From: Stichopus chloronotus | Lineage: Eukaryota > Echinodermata > Holothuroidea > Aspidochirotida > Stichopodidae | Assembly (NCBI GenBank): GCA_021234535.1 | Contig: CM037843.1 | Span: 25,885,911-25,949,910, forward strand | Direction of reading: 5' to 3' | Length of the DNA: 64,000 nucleotides | Shown here: positions 1-11,381 of the stretch, in pieces | How the letters are laid out: each line of letters begins with the position of its first letter | How positions within the stretch are numbered: the stretch's first letter is position 1 | The notes under the pieces: generated by a model | Seen by the model: only the letters and a program-made list of their open reading frames with translations | Databases searched by the model: none | Told to the model about the DNA's origin: nothing | Program-made: the position numbers and the translations under genes

Positions 1-481
1 CAATTTCTTTATGTTATGATTGTTACAGCTTAAGCCATGTGATTGTTATTTCTATTTGAGCATCGCATGGAACAATGCTGCAATTTGGTTCTGGCCATCA
101 GAATACAGGAAGAATGATGCAAATGCAATTAACTGGTGTGAAGGGAATTATGTAAAATGTTCTTCTGGGCTTCTCAAGAGTTTACTCTTCGAGAAAAAAT
201 AATAACTGATAGAGACAAAGGAAAAAGAGAAATTGAAGTGAACCCATAAAGTAAATAAATTCCAGCGTTTGAAGTATCATTCAGTTTTTACAGTATCATT
301 GTTCTGTCTTCATCTACTCTTCTTTTCCTCTTACATTTGAAAATGGAAAGACTCAAGTGCCATTTTTCAATTTTCCTTTGTCTTTTTGTGATAATATGCT
401 GTTTCAGGTAGCTCTCACTAAGTACTTTTCTGAGCTAACTTTCAGTGTTGTCAAAATGTTTGTACTATGTTTTTGCTACAG
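1..481 (+). other. DTL intron (upstream exons outside window)
   Basis: No DTL-like codons appear before 482. The ORF starting at 20 has no similarity to DTL and no proper exon boundaries, so the preceding exon must lie off the left edge. Confidence 0.7.
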
Positions 482-585
482 CATTGTTAAAATGTGGGAC
501 ATCAGAACATTACCTAGAAACCAAAAGAAGACACCGGATCCATACTTTGCATACCACTATGGTGGTAGTAGCCAAGGAAAACATG
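482..585 (+). CDS. DTL: DTL exon with DDB1-contact WDIR motif
   Basis: The acceptor is TTTTGCTACAG and the donor is CATG|GTAAGT. The exon starts with the third base of a codon and ends with one base. It reads IVKMWDIRT, then PRNQKKTPDP, and ends GGSSQGKHG. It corresponds to the human GIIKVWDLR blade, whose arginine is needed for DDB1 binding. It is the leftmost DTL exon visible. Confidence 0.93.
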
Positions 586-3500
586 GTAAGTCAGAAAAAA
601 AATGAGGTATGAAGCTTGTTTTCAAATTGTTTCAAGCATCCCTCTTTGCTGGTCAATGTTAGAAGGCAAGCTTTGGTGGTTGTAGTAAAGAGAACCTGTC
701 AGATTGGACTAAAGTAATTTCATCCTACTCGTTGCATTGTAAAATTGCTGCAATCAAGCATGTCAGTACATTGCATAGTCATTGTTCAGTATGGCATTAC
801 TTCAACTATCTTCACAAATCTGAGCAGATAGAGTTGATTGGCTCATATTCCGTTGATGGAGCTTTCACTTTGGCTGCCTTGGCATGAAATTTGGAGAATC
901 TGTGGAGGTGGTGAAAAATCTGAATTGAACTCAGCTCTAAAAAGAAAAAGAAGATAAAACCATAGAAATATCAACAAACCATGTGCATGTTAATGGTTAA
1001 GTATTACACGTAAAAACTATTAAAAAGGTACCCTTCGAGTCCAACTGGTTTTGTGGCAACCCAAAGCTGTAGTACTTACCAGCAGAGAAACAAATGGTTG
1101 TATCATAGATGGCTGTATCATGAAAAATAGGTGATGTTATATCATAGACAGTAGTAATCAAACATAATACTTTGACAGTTCAACAAAAATTGTTTTCACC
1201 ATGTTTCTAACAAATTCGTCTTAAATAGTGGTAAACTTTGTTTAAAAGAGGAAAACAAACTGGGACATTTTCCTTCTTAAACTCCTTCATGTATATGCAT
1301 TCTTATCAATACCTCCTTCCAAGAAACCCTCCAACACATTATTGATGGTCTAATTAGTAGCCTTAAAAATTTAAGTAGACTACACATAAAAGTGCTGGAT
1401 ACTTCACTTTCAGTATTAACTGTTCCTAAGCTCCCAATCACTTCATTTTCTTTCAGGATTCTCCTCCTTGACGATAGACTCATCACGAAGCAGGTTTTAT
1501 GCAAGCTGCACGGACGGTGTTATCTATGCTTACGACTGTGTGGGCGCTCTCAGCGACCAACCGGCAGCCACGTACTCTGGCCACATCAATTCTACCTTTT
1601 ACGTGAAGAGTCTTCTGTCAGGGGATGACCAGTTCCTGCTCAGTGGTTCATCTGATTCAAGTGCCTACATTTGGAAGGTAAAAGGTCAATTTTATTTCAT
1701 TGTTTGTAGTTTGTTGTCCCTATGTTATGGATGCAAGCTTTTTACAGATGCTTTCAAATGTCACCAGAACTTACCAATCAAACATAAGCAATCGCTAGTT
1801 TCTTTTTACTTTGGTAACCATGCTCTGGTTTTACTTGCATCATTTGGTCTCTCTCTATCACTCTGGTAAAATCCAAACATGAAAGATGCCGGATTTTGAT
1901 TTAAATCACAGCAAGCAAATTCCTTGGTTGTTTTTGTTGTTTACCCTGGTGCAAAGTTCATTAAAACAATAGACTATTGAATATTGTATTCTTTACTGTG
2001 GTTTTGATTGGCATGTTGACTATCATCCACAGTGTTTGTGTATGGCCAGAAAACACATACAGTATCATACTCAAAAGAAGAGATACATAACATAGCTATG
2101 CAAAAACATAATCAATACATTGATACCAATATGTTTATGGATTCTCTTTCATTTCAGATTAATGAGCCTGATGAAACTCCCATAAGTCTTGTTGGTCACC
2201 ATGGCGAAGTCACAGCTGTAGCCTGGTCTCCAATTGATAAAACAAAGGTATTGGATTTCTTCTCATTTTACTAGTCACATTTCTGACAAAATTACTTTTT
2301 CATCTCTCAAAAAATCCAGAAGAAAATCTATATTCTGTAAGCCATTCTTTCTAATACTATTGGATGGCAAGCCTTACACCTGTATTATTTTCCAAGTGGT
2401 GTCACATTGCTAGCAACTACAATATCAAGTTGCAGGTTACATAATACATTCTGCAATCAGTCAGTCAACATTTACTTTGTTATTATCTGGTGAAGGGGAT
2501 GCAATGCAATTTAAAACTGAACAGAATCATAATCAAACTGAAACAATCTTGGGTTTCTTCTGTTCAGAATGAGACGTTGCTCCTGTATGTACTATTCATC
2601 AACAACGGTAACATATCAGCCTCTGTGTAATGTGCAGACCTTGGGTAGAATTTTTCTGAAGGGTTTATTCTTCTCTGTGTTGTGTCAAGCTTTTACAACA
2701 AGTCCAAAGTGATTCGAAAGACCAGAGAAAGTGTTCTCATCTATGGACATCCTACAATGACCCAAATCTGATTATACCTTTCAAAAGCATTGTTTTTTAA
2801 TTTGTAATAGATAAACAAAGACATTTTGCCTCATTTGGTATTAGTTAGTTAATTATGTTGTCATGCACAAGTCATTTGGTTACATTTTTAGAGGCATTCA
2901 TTATACTAGCAACACATGACCATGTTTTATGCCAACATAGGCTTTATTAAGGTACCATAGTTACTGAAATAGTCTACAAAGATATCCTTCTGACCATGAC
3001 TTGTCTCCATCTTGACCCCATTTGTAGATTGTGACATGTGCCGATGACTGCACGATGAGAATCTGGAGAATGAAATATGAAGGAATGAAAGAAAGCGAAC
3101 TTCCGATTGGCCAAGCAAAGTGGGAAAAACCAACCTCAGCAGAAGGTAAGTGTAAAGGGAGGAAGCTGCAGCACTCACACTTCTCATTCACTTGTACAGT
3201 GCTTGTTCTTTAGTTGAATAGAAAGGCATGACAGTCAAGTCCCTATACTTCACGTTCCAGTGATGTTTTGTCAGTGTATTCCTGCTGTAACCATTTTCAA
3301 GAATAAATCTGATTCTTGCCAACTAAATCCCACTGCTAATATCTGCTTAACTTAGGCCTACAACACTCATGCTGCCTCTTCACCATTTGCCCAATGTACT
3401 TATTCTTCGGTAGACCAGCATGGCACAACAATATCATGTCTTTCTTTCTCATTATGATTTTTTTTGTGGGCTCATCTGTCAAGCATTTATTTGATCCTTG

Positions 3501-5472
3501 CTATTCCAGTTACTGCAGTCAGTTATAATTAATTGCAGACACTGTGCATTATGATAGAATAGTGCTAATAATTTACAAACGGTAACACACAACAACTAGA
3601 GATATTCCAATGTTTTGAATTCATCAGATTGCATGGACAAAGCAAACAGTCCTGGAACGTCAGCTGATCAGGTGATTGAATCTAAAACAGAGCCCCCTTC
3701 TGATACAAGAAAAACCAGGAACACGTCATTACCGAAAGAGGCTCATAAAGGGAAGTTTAACCTAAAGGCATGGGCCACACCTCCAAACAAAACAATTACC
3801 AATGAAGAACACAGAGGTATTAAAGGAGACGATGGAAAACAGGAAAGAGATTCTGAGAACAAAGAAAACAGTCCTATCACCAAGAGTGATGTTCAAATAA
3901 AGTCAGATAGCCCAACAACTCCCAAAAGTGTCTCAAAAGAATCATACTGTAAGCGCAGAGGAAGGAGAATTTCTAGTTTAAAAGACTGGATTAACAAGAC
4001 GGGCCCAAAGAATAGCAAATCAGAAAATGTGGAAGTTGGATCGAAAGTGGAAGGTGAATCTGACCCACTTGATGGAAACCAAAGATTAATTGATGTAAAG
4101 GGAGCTCAGAATGGAGAGAAAACGAAAAGCGGAGAGGGAAATAAGGTAACGGTTGTTGAGCATGTAAAAGATAAAACTAGACTGGTATCCACGGCTGAAT
4201 CTGACTCTCAGTGTGTGCTTCGAGGGAACCAAAGGTCACTTGAGGTAAAGAGAGTTCAGAACAGAGAGAAAATGACAAGCGGGGAGGAAAACAAGTTTAC
4301 TGTTGTTGAGCATGCAATGGATGATAAAACTAGCCTGGTTTTAACCGCTGAAGAAAACAAAACAAATGGAGCTAGCCAGAGAAACGTTTGGAAGATGGAG
4401 AGTGAAGCACAAAGAGAAAGACCATCTTCCCAGATGAGCGTTGCTGGTAAGGAGGCGACAGCCTCAGCAAGGAATGTCAAATTTGAAAAGGAGAAGGACA
4501 AAGCCTCCTCTCCTGTTGCATTAGGTGTGTGCAATAACGAACGCAGAGCCAGTCCGAGTCGTACGGAATGTGGAAGTCCATCTTTGCAGGGAAAACGAAG
4601 GGACAAATCCCAAAAGGTAAGGTGACAGTGGATTAATATAATGGATTTGAAAAAAAAAAATCACACATATCTGTACTGTGCTGTCATGAGTAGTTTCAAG
4701 CATGTCACCATGGAAATGGGCAGAGAATGTCACTCCTATCAGTTCAAAAGTTAACATGTCACAATGGACTCAAAGAGCTCCAAAATCCTTCTCAACTCAT
4801 ATGCTGCAATTGTCACGTGTCCCACATGAGTTTGCAATATCATTTGTGAACAGATGGTACTTTGTGTGTTGTTTTGGTGCTTCAAAGTCGTGAGCATGCT
4901 CATTGAGTCAGTGTTATTAAAACAAAGCAACGCTGCCTCCTTTAGCCTGCATGTATAACTCAAGGACGCATCACTCATCGCAATCAATTTATTCACATCA
5001 CAGCCAATTTATAGTAAGCAGTGCGCTATTGATCTTAGCCTAATGGCAGGACCAGATTTAAGCATGGGCCAGTGGATGCCCAGGGGTGCCCACTGAAACT
5101 CCCACAACTTTTTTTTCTTCTTGCAAACTAAAGCACACTACATTACCATTTAAAGGTAGATCAAACATCACCACTTAAGCCTTGTCAAATATTATAGTTG
5201 AAAGGAGCCCCTAAGTTTTGTGCCCAAGGCCACCCCAAAGATAAACCTGGCTCTGCCTGAGGGTGCATGGCAGATGAATTATGGAACCAAGATACTTTCT
5301 GTAGGTAGAGGGTGTTAAATATGGGGACCCGCCACCAAAAGTCTGAAGTGCTAACTCGCATTTTTTTCTTTCCTGACAGACCGTAGCCTCAAAACGAGGC
5401 AGGGGAGACCAAATATTTGACTACTTCCAGCCACTGAAGAGAGCGAGGACAGATTCTCTGCCAGAGTCATAA
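482..5472 (+). CDS. DTL: DTL/CDT2, CRL4 substrate receptor (C-terminal part, six exons)
   Basis: Coding exons are 482-585, 1457-1677, 2158-2247, 3028-3145, 3628-4616 and 5380-5472. Every junction has AG/GT sites and the phases agree, giving about 538 residues to the stop. The protein matches animal DTL: WDxR-type blade ends (MWDIR, RIWRM), the GHxNSTFYVKS and DDQFLxSGSSD stretches shared with human DTL, then a long polar tail. In the family, DTL recruits CUL4-DDB1 to destroy CDT1, p21 and SET8 on PCNA-loaded chromatin. The WDIR and IWRM motifs are the type that contacts DDB1. The tail is rich in S/T-P sites and basic residues. The first WD repeats lie left of the window, so the 5' end is missing. 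Unusual points are a duplicated 50-residue block and a separate last exon with a PIP-like motif. Identity is very likely; the exact orthologue was not checked against a database. Confidence 0.95.
1457..1677 (+). CDS. DTL: DTL exon, WD40 blades
   Basis: The acceptor is TTCTTTCAG and the donor is TGGAAG|GTAAAA. It enters with two bases completing GGA and leaves in phase 0. The 73 codons include SSLTIDSS, YASCTDGVIYAYD, SGHINSTFYVKS and SGSSDSSAYIWK, which match the DTL propeller closely. This is the strongest single piece of evidence for the gene's identity. Confidence 0.95.
2158..2247 (+). CDS. DTL: DTL exon, WD40 GH...W blade
   Basis: The acceptor is CATTTCAG and the donor is AAAG|GTATTG. 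Thirty codons in phase 0 at both ends contain LVGHHGEVTAVAWSP, a classic WD-repeat GH-to-W segment. It fits the human stretch LLGHSQEVTSVCWCP. Confidence 0.92.
3028..3145 (+). CDS. DTL: DTL exon, last WD blade and start of tail
   Basis: The acceptor is ATTTGTAG and the donor is GAAG|GTAAGT. It reads IVTCADDCTMRIWRMK, the end of the last blade with an IWR motif like human IWRLN. A charged linker follows and the exon leaves with one base of a GAT codon. An overlapping opposite-strand ORF at 2927-3187 is a shadow. Confidence 0.93.
3628..4616 (+). CDS. DTL: DTL large exon encoding the disordered regulatory tail
   Basis: The acceptor is TTCATCAG and the donor is CAAAAG|GTAAGG. It encodes about 330 residues with no predicted fold, rich in K, E, S, T and N, with many S/T-P pairs (SPGTS, ATPP, SPTTPKS, SPSRTE) that look like CDK/MAPK sites. 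Two tryptophan motifs, LKAWATPP (3756-3788) and SLKDWINKTGP (about 3969-4010), resemble the conserved SIRNWVTRTP segment of human DTL. A 150-bp tandem duplication occupies about 4071-4350. A large single tail exon is plausible for this gene; the tail sequence is poorly conserved outside the motifs. Confidence 0.92.
4071..4350 (+). repeat. Two-copy 150-bp tandem duplication inside DTL coding sequence
   Basis: Copy 1 begins at 4071 and copy 2 at 4221. Both encode a block beginning GNQR, followed by VQN/AQN-x-EK, SGE-x-NK, TVVEH and LV-x-TAE. The copies differ at roughly a third of residues and copy 2 has one extra codon before DKT. The reading frame is kept. The repeated block is absent from human DTL as I know it. 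Confidence 0.85.
5042..5261. mobile_element. hAT-like MITE candidate in last DTL intron
   Basis: The ends form an imperfect inverted repeat: GGCAGGACCAGATTTA on the left and, read on the other strand, GGCAGAGCCAGGTTTA on the right. The interior is repeat-like with CCC/GGG-rich segments. I could not see a clear target duplication, so the class is tentative. Confidence 0.5.
5380..5472 (+). CDS. DTL: DTL terminal exon with PIP-like motif
   Basis: The acceptor is TTTCCTGACAG and the exon is phase 0. Thirty residues end in a TAA stop at 5470-5472. It holds RGRGDQIFDYFQPLKRAR. The QIFDYF core followed by basic residues resembles the C-terminal PIP-box-like motif of vertebrate CDT2 (human KICTYFHRK), which binds PCNA directly. 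The last residues are DSLPES. Confidence 0.92.
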   Translation, partial: TVASKRGRGDQIFDYFQPLKRARTDSLPES

Positions 5473-6230
5473 CTGCAGTGAGGAGAGAACTTCCTGGTGT
5501 AAAGTCAGCTTAGCTGTGGACTCAACTAGGTATGGGCATCATTCCTGGTCCCTGCAAACATCTCTTCTTAGAATCTGCAGACACTTCTGAATGCACTGGA
5601 TCACCATCCAAAGCAACTGGAACATTGATCACTATTGAGTTCAGACTGACTGAAGGCTTTAATAAAAGCAGCAAAATAAAAAAACCAACCCAGCAAGCAT
5701 TGTCACAGAACTATTTACTCTGAAAAGGAAAACAAGTAATAACTCAGATGATTCAAAAGCACTCTTGTTGTGTTTAGTCCAAAGATGACTGTCATGTTTC
5801 CTTAATCTTGTAATATCTCTCATAGGAGTTCTTCAGTTACCAATTTATCAACTCTCATTATGTTTGTTTTCAGAGGGCAATTCCTCATCATTGCAAAATA
5901 ACATTCAAATTTTCCATTCAAGAGTATTTACCTTCAGAAAGCAACTGCAAAATTTACCGTGAAGTTTACAAATTATCCCCATCCTTGTTCTCTCTCATAT
6001 ATAATGGTTTTCTGAGACATTTTCAGGTGTGAGTTTGTCAAAGAAAGGTTTTAAAAGTTTGTATTTTAGTGCTCAACATGCTTTTAGGTACACAAATTAG
6101 CTTGCCACAGACTCATAGGAGATGTGGCCAAGTCCAATGCAAATGTCAGTTTTGTATAACTAAGCAAGTAATTTTGCTTTTGAAGAAGTAGTACAGTATT
6201 TCCAGTGATATGATGTGGACAATAAATTCA
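5473..6230 (+). terminator. DTL 3' UTR with candidate poly(A) signals
   Basis: AATAAA hexamers lie at 5661-5666 and 5675-5680, about 190-210 bases after the stop, and another at 6221-6226. The first pair is the most natural cleavage signal; the last could serve a longer form. No coding signal is seen here. The 63-codon ORF at 5532-5723 looks like noise. Confidence 0.6.
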
Positions 6231-7414
6231 ATGCTACACCCAAGATTGTACAATTTAGTCATGGAAATAGATTGTTACATTGTGGCTATTCACCCAAATT
6301 CCTGCAAATAAAACAAATTATTGGCACATATGAGATTTTAGCCAATCAGCAGTCTTTACTAGGGTTAGGTTAGTGTGAATAATGGAGATTATTATTTGCT
6401 TGTAATTCGCCCATCGTTCATACCAATAGTGTCATCTTAATTAATGTGCTTTAGGAGGACCTCAGCATTTGTTCCCACTCGTGATGTGTCTAATGGATAC
6501 AATTTTTAAATTTTATTCAAAAATAGATGATTGTGAAATTTCATCAAACTATATTGGATGTCCTATGTTTATTTGTTACTGTTGCATGAAGACCCACTTC
6601 ATGACGAATTCCACTTCCACAATTTGCAACCATATGCAGCAACCTGCCACTTTGACAGGCTGCAAATGTTGTTTGCAACCGTGAGGGCCAGAGCTATAAA
6701 AACCAGGTGAAAAGGGCAATTACCTTTAGGCTCCTGATTTATCACCATGAAGAAAAGAATATCCCTACTTATTCAATCTGTAAAGAACAATCCAGGCAAA
6801 GCATGCCTTGTGATCTGTGTCAATTTCACCCCAGCAGAATGCATTGTTCATTGTTTCTGCTTCATCAGTGAATGGTGTAGTTTCGGTTTAAGCATTTCAG
6901 CAATTACAGTTGGAATTTCAGTACTCTAAACCTGCCAAGGGGGGTTTATAGGTGGCAGAACATACAAAAATGGTTGGGGCAACAGATAAGACACCGGTGG
7001 AGTAATGAAAAATGGACAGAGAAAATAAAGTACTACAAATCTTTTTTTTTTCAAGTTTAAAAACAATTTTTCTATTTTTATTTTCTGCAAATCCATCCAC
7101 ATGACAATACTGCACTACTACTCCATAATACACTGTTCTCTATACTAGGTGTGGCGCATGGTCTTCACTGAGTGGTGCTTTGTCTTCTCACTAAACAAAT
7201 TATACATCATGAAGATGGTGGCATAGGACAGATCCTGTGCGATGAATCTACCACTAAAACAAAAAGAGGAGACAGAGGGAAAAGCCACAGTACTAAATGA
7301 TGCTTACTCAAAATGTTCATACAAACACTTAGCATGCCTAACCACAAAGTACCAAAAGGATTTCCTAGGTTCTTTATGGAGAAATTTTTTAAACGTGTGT
7401 TGGCCTACAATCAA

Positions 7415-7565
7415 CCCTTTCGCAGCCAGTGCCCATTACTTGAAAACCACCCTTTTCAGCCAACTATACAAAGCGGACCACTAAAATTTTACATAATAGT
7501 ACGTACGTGGCTGTAAATAGAAACTTTTCAGGATATGTAACACTACGTAAGTGGCTGTGAAAGGG
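7415..7565. mobile_element. 151-bp MITE with TTAA-type target duplication
   Basis: Terminal inverted repeats read CCCTTTCGCAGCCA on the left and, on the opposite strand, CCCTTTCACAGCCA on the right. They are flanked by TCAA (7411-7414) and TTAA (7566-7569), a TTAA duplication with one change. CCCTTT ends with TTAA are typical of piggyBac-type transposons. It has no coding capacity, so it is non-autonomous. Confidence 0.72.
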
Positions 7566-9341
7566 TTAATTTGAACCTTGTTTTATCTTCCAGTCATATT
7601 GCCTTAAAAGGCAAAACGTCAGGGGTCAGTGGATCTTATCTGGAAGAGAAAGAGAACAGTGTGAGATCGTGTAATTTCAACAAATACATAAGTCATGCTG
7701 ACAAATGGAATACCAGCAATTGCACAAATATGTAAAATAGCAAAACCATCTTCACGGGAGAGAGTTTTGCAATTGGGTCCATATGATGGTGTCTCAACGA
7801 GGTAACAATAGCACAATAGGTGCCAAGACAACAACTTCACGCATCTGAAGCCAGTTGCAATATCTTATCAACAAAATTGTACTCTGGGATGATGATTACA
7901 ATAGAAAATAAGATTGTGTACTGGCTGATGAGCAAACAAAAAGTCCTTAATAGTACCTTTAAGCATATAAATTGACTCCAATCACATTACCATTGCATAA
8001 ATTTGCATATGTGGCGGGATGTACCTGCCAAGCAACGGGCAACTAAAATTCAGCCACATCTTTGTTCTCCTAAAACATGCACAATGAAGAGAGGCAGCAT
8101 GCAACTTTAGATGTTTAAAACATGCATTTCAAAGTTGAGAAACTGGCTACAAAAAAGTGTAAAGTCACGTAGAGTTAGATCCTTTCATGGTGGTATGACG
8201 GTGATAATGGCATGCACAGACAATGACTTTTATTCTTGAGTCTGGTAAAAAGTACCCAAAGATTGACTTGATTCTGTTCCCGCCGTTATATCTAGTGACT
8301 ACGGACATGTAATGCAGAGACCCACTGTAATGATCAGTCTAGCACCAACAAGTGAGGGCAGGGAAGGAATGTACAGTTTCACCGGTTCTCAATTCTTCCC
8401 AATATAATTCTACCATCCTCCAAAATTCCTCCACTATGTAAACATTCATGACCTTTAGAGCAGGCATGTCACACATTCTGAATTGCATTTGGGATTACAA
8501 ATAAATTAACCATGTGCGTGTGTGTATTTTAAGTTAATTGAATATATAATTACATTTCACACCTTTCCATGACTTGCACTTCAAGTCAAATGATTTCCAC
8601 AACTTTCCAAGGCCTTGAAAGTACGGAAGGAAAAGTTCCAAGACTTTTCATGTTTTTCATGGTCTGTCAACGACCAAGAGTATATGTTTTAGATGATGAT
8701 TCATCAACAACTACATCCTTTGCATGACAGTCTTGTAAGGCTGGCAAATGCGAGAGATCAACCGGTAACTCGAGAGCCAGAAGCTTCGACAGCAAAGCAA
8801 GGGAGAAGCAGCCTGTGTACCTGATGCTGACTACATAACTCTTACACTAATTGGTTAGGCATGATGGATGGTTGTAAAGAGAAATATGACACACCCAACT
8901 TCAAACTGAGCCAGGCTTCTTCAAACCTAGCAGCTACAATCAGGATGGAATGAGTTTGTAACAACAAAACAGTCAGCCTTTAAAGGTTATTGGTCCTGTC
9001 ATTGATATCTCACAGGACATGTGTCCTCTTGATGACTCTCTGCAAACATCACACCTTTTTACTGGTCACTCCTTGCAAGTAGCAAAGAAACATCTGTGGC
9101 GGATGTGTCTACGTGCCGTTCTGCTATCATATCAGTGTTTTTCACTTCACACTAGTATGTAGAAAGAACGACCGACCAGTTACTGTTGTAGAGAGTTACC
9201 AGGAATAGACTGCTGTAACATGCCATTTGATAAGACAATCAATCACTTTAAAGGGTTTTTCAAACTGCTGACAATACTCACTGACATACTGACAAACTCA
9301 CTGACATGCTGATATACTGTAATATCTCTCAAAAGTCATCG

Positions 9342-9400
9342 CATCTACTATTCCTCTTCTCATCTACTATTCCTCTTTTTTTCATCTACTATTCCTCTTC
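9342..9400. repeat. Three tandem copies of a CATCTACTATTCCTCTT unit
   Basis: The unit appears three times with short T-rich spacers at about 9342, 9361 and 9382. It is a simple local duplication in intergenic DNA with no evident function. Confidence 0.8.
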
Positions 9401-10319
9401 TCATTTCATGTATTTTTCAGACTTGCGATTAATTGGATTTAATCTGTCTCGTGACAAACAGTATCAAAAGTAACTCCAAGTTGACCATTTATACATGACA
9501 AATGACCAAACAGCCAGCTGTGACCGGGAAGGGATTGATTCACTTGCATATGTTTAAGGGATCTGAAAGTACCTTGAAATCATCTTTGCCATGATGAGTT
9601 TTGGATTAAAACTGATCAAATAACAATAATGCCCATTTTCTGGTTTCTCCATGTTCATTATTTCTCTGACTTGCATAAAAGAAATTGACAGACTGAAAAC
9701 AAAAGCTTATCCACCACTTGACAGTTATTATGACATCACATATTAGTATCTAAAGTTGAAGATGCTATGTAAAAGTAATCCCCCATAAAACTGGAAAGAA
9801 ATAATACTCTTTTTGGATGAACTCATCACCAAACTGCCCTTCCAGATTCAGGGTAATCCACCGAGCAGAAAAAAGCATCTCCAACAAGAGTAAAAGTAAA
9901 GTTTTACATCTGTTTAAACGGCGTGAATGAAAATTATGAGTGGACAATGACCCTGCCACAAATCTTAAGCATCCTCTACAAACGAGACGAGCAGCAAAGT
10001 CCCAGATTCATGACAGGTACCTGGATAAAAGCCTGGATGCTTTCACACCATGCATTGACCTCCTTTCCTACCACGTCATTCCGTTGACTTCTTGCAGTTC
10101 AGGAGATATCATTCTGGAAACATCTCTTACTCGGCTGATGATACCTGCATTTGGTGGTCACTTGCTGGGAAAAGAAATTAATTCTTTGACATCAAGCAGG
10201 GGGTCAATTAAATCAGTTCCCTTCTTCATCCACTCTGACAGCAGACTTCTCAAGACCTTATTGCACGACTTGTGGTAAAGCCAACACCTGGCTTTCCCCA
10301 AACGCACTCTAAAGACTTG

Positions 10320-10553
10320 TTACCGACTGTTGGTGATGATCTCCCCTCCCTCGTCCTCTCGTAGGGCTATGTGAGGGGGGCCACTGATCTCAAAGCAGAA
10401 AGTCTCCCTTGAGATGCACAGGTAGTTAACGCCCTCCACATGCAAGTACATCTCTGATGATATGGCAACCAAAGATTCTTTGTTAAAGGTTGATGGAAGA
10501 GTTTTGTTGATTTTGGTATCACATGGGTCAAACTTCTGTGCTATTTTCTGAAC
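10320..10553 (-). CDS. Terminal coding exon of an unidentified protein
   Basis: On the minus strand an acceptor (CATCCTGCTCCAG) is followed by 77 codons and a TAA stop at 10322-10320. The reading contains SSEMYLHVEGVNYL, ISRETFCFEISGPP and EDEGGEIITNSR. Composition and codon use look coding, unlike the flanks, and the exon is phase 0. The EMYLHVEGV stretch weakly recalls LALKVEGV of INTS7, a DTL neighbour in vertebrates, but what follows does not match, so I do not assign it. It lies about 1.1 kb beyond the WDR26 stop on the same strand and could pair with the small exon at 11382-11432. Confidence 0.6.
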   Translation of the reverse strand, partial: VQKIAQKFDPCDTKINKTLPSTFNKESLVAISSEMYLHVEGVNYLCISRETFCFEISGPPHIALREDEGGEIITNSR

Positions 10554-11381
10554 CTGGAGCAGGATGAAATAGTGAAAAAAAAGTTTTTCAAGTGATGAAT
10601 GATATCTTCATTAAATATGCTGTCATGACAAAACAAATTACACTACAAATTATGTCAGAAAAAGAAAATCACTTCAGCACATTGAGTCCAGTAATATACA
10701 CTTCCCATTATCTGCTGTGGAATCATACACATTTCCAGCCACCTCTTAATATTATAATAATGACCACTGCTTCCAGTCTTCATGATTACCCTTCAAGAGT
10801 CATATTCTCTTTTTAACACAACTGCATATCACACTGCTCGAAAGCATACTCTCTAACCCAATTTTCTAACTGCACTGCTCTCCAACCATGTTTTTGTTCT
10901 CTTTCCCTTTGGTAGAACTGCATTCTTTTTTTTAAACAGTGTGAAACACAGAACCACACATGATTGAAAATATGTGATAGGGTTTTCAAGCAAGTACAAC
11001 AAGAAATTTGATGGAACAGCTAAAGTAAGTCTTTTCCTGTCCACTTTTTCAACTACTATTATCCAATATTGGGTATCTTAAGTTCAACAGACATAAAACA
11101 ACTATTCAGTTGATAGTGAAAACTACATGAATCACATCCCCTGCTTCTATCATTTGTCCCTTTTTGAATACTTTCAGTTTTCTTTTACTTTTCCAAAAGT
11201 CCCTTTCTCTATCACATGAAATAATTTTTCAATCAAACCATTAAATCCTTTTTTCAATAATAGTCATGCAAGGTAAAGTTAATGCTTCACACAGACAAGA
11301 AGACGAGCCAACACTAAGATCAACGGTTTCCATTAGAGATTTCTTTCTATTGAAGGGTTCGATTTCCCTAGCTTGACATAC

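Larger units (their letters stand above)
6231..10319. other. Intergenic DNA between DTL and the minus-strand genes
   Basis: There is no convincing exon in about 4 kb. It holds the MITE at 7415-7565, a likely dispersed repeat around 8560-8690 (TTCCATGACTT and CCTTGAAAG-type motifs), and a short tandem array at 9342-9400. ORFs of 60-112 codons here, including 9940-10278 (+) and 9765-9959 (-), match nothing I recognise and lack paired splice signals. Confidence 0.55.

Noticed and set aside
20..202. ORF at the left edge as a DTL exon
   Set aside because: Its reading does not resemble DTL, and the next exon needs a preceding exon ending in two codon bases, which this does not supply.
2927..3191. 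Minus-strand ORFs over the DTL exon at 3028-3145
   Set aside because: They are antisense shadows of a clearly coding exon with WD40 sequence on the plus strand.
4256..4606. 116-codon minus-strand ORF in the DTL tail exon
   Set aside because: It is antisense to the conserved plus-strand reading and has a composition expected from the complement of a lysine/glutamate-rich sequence.
9940..10278. 112-codon plus-strand ORF before the unidentified terminal exon
   Set aside because: No recognisable motif and no convincing splice partners; it lies in what is probably the 3' UTR of the minus-strand exon.
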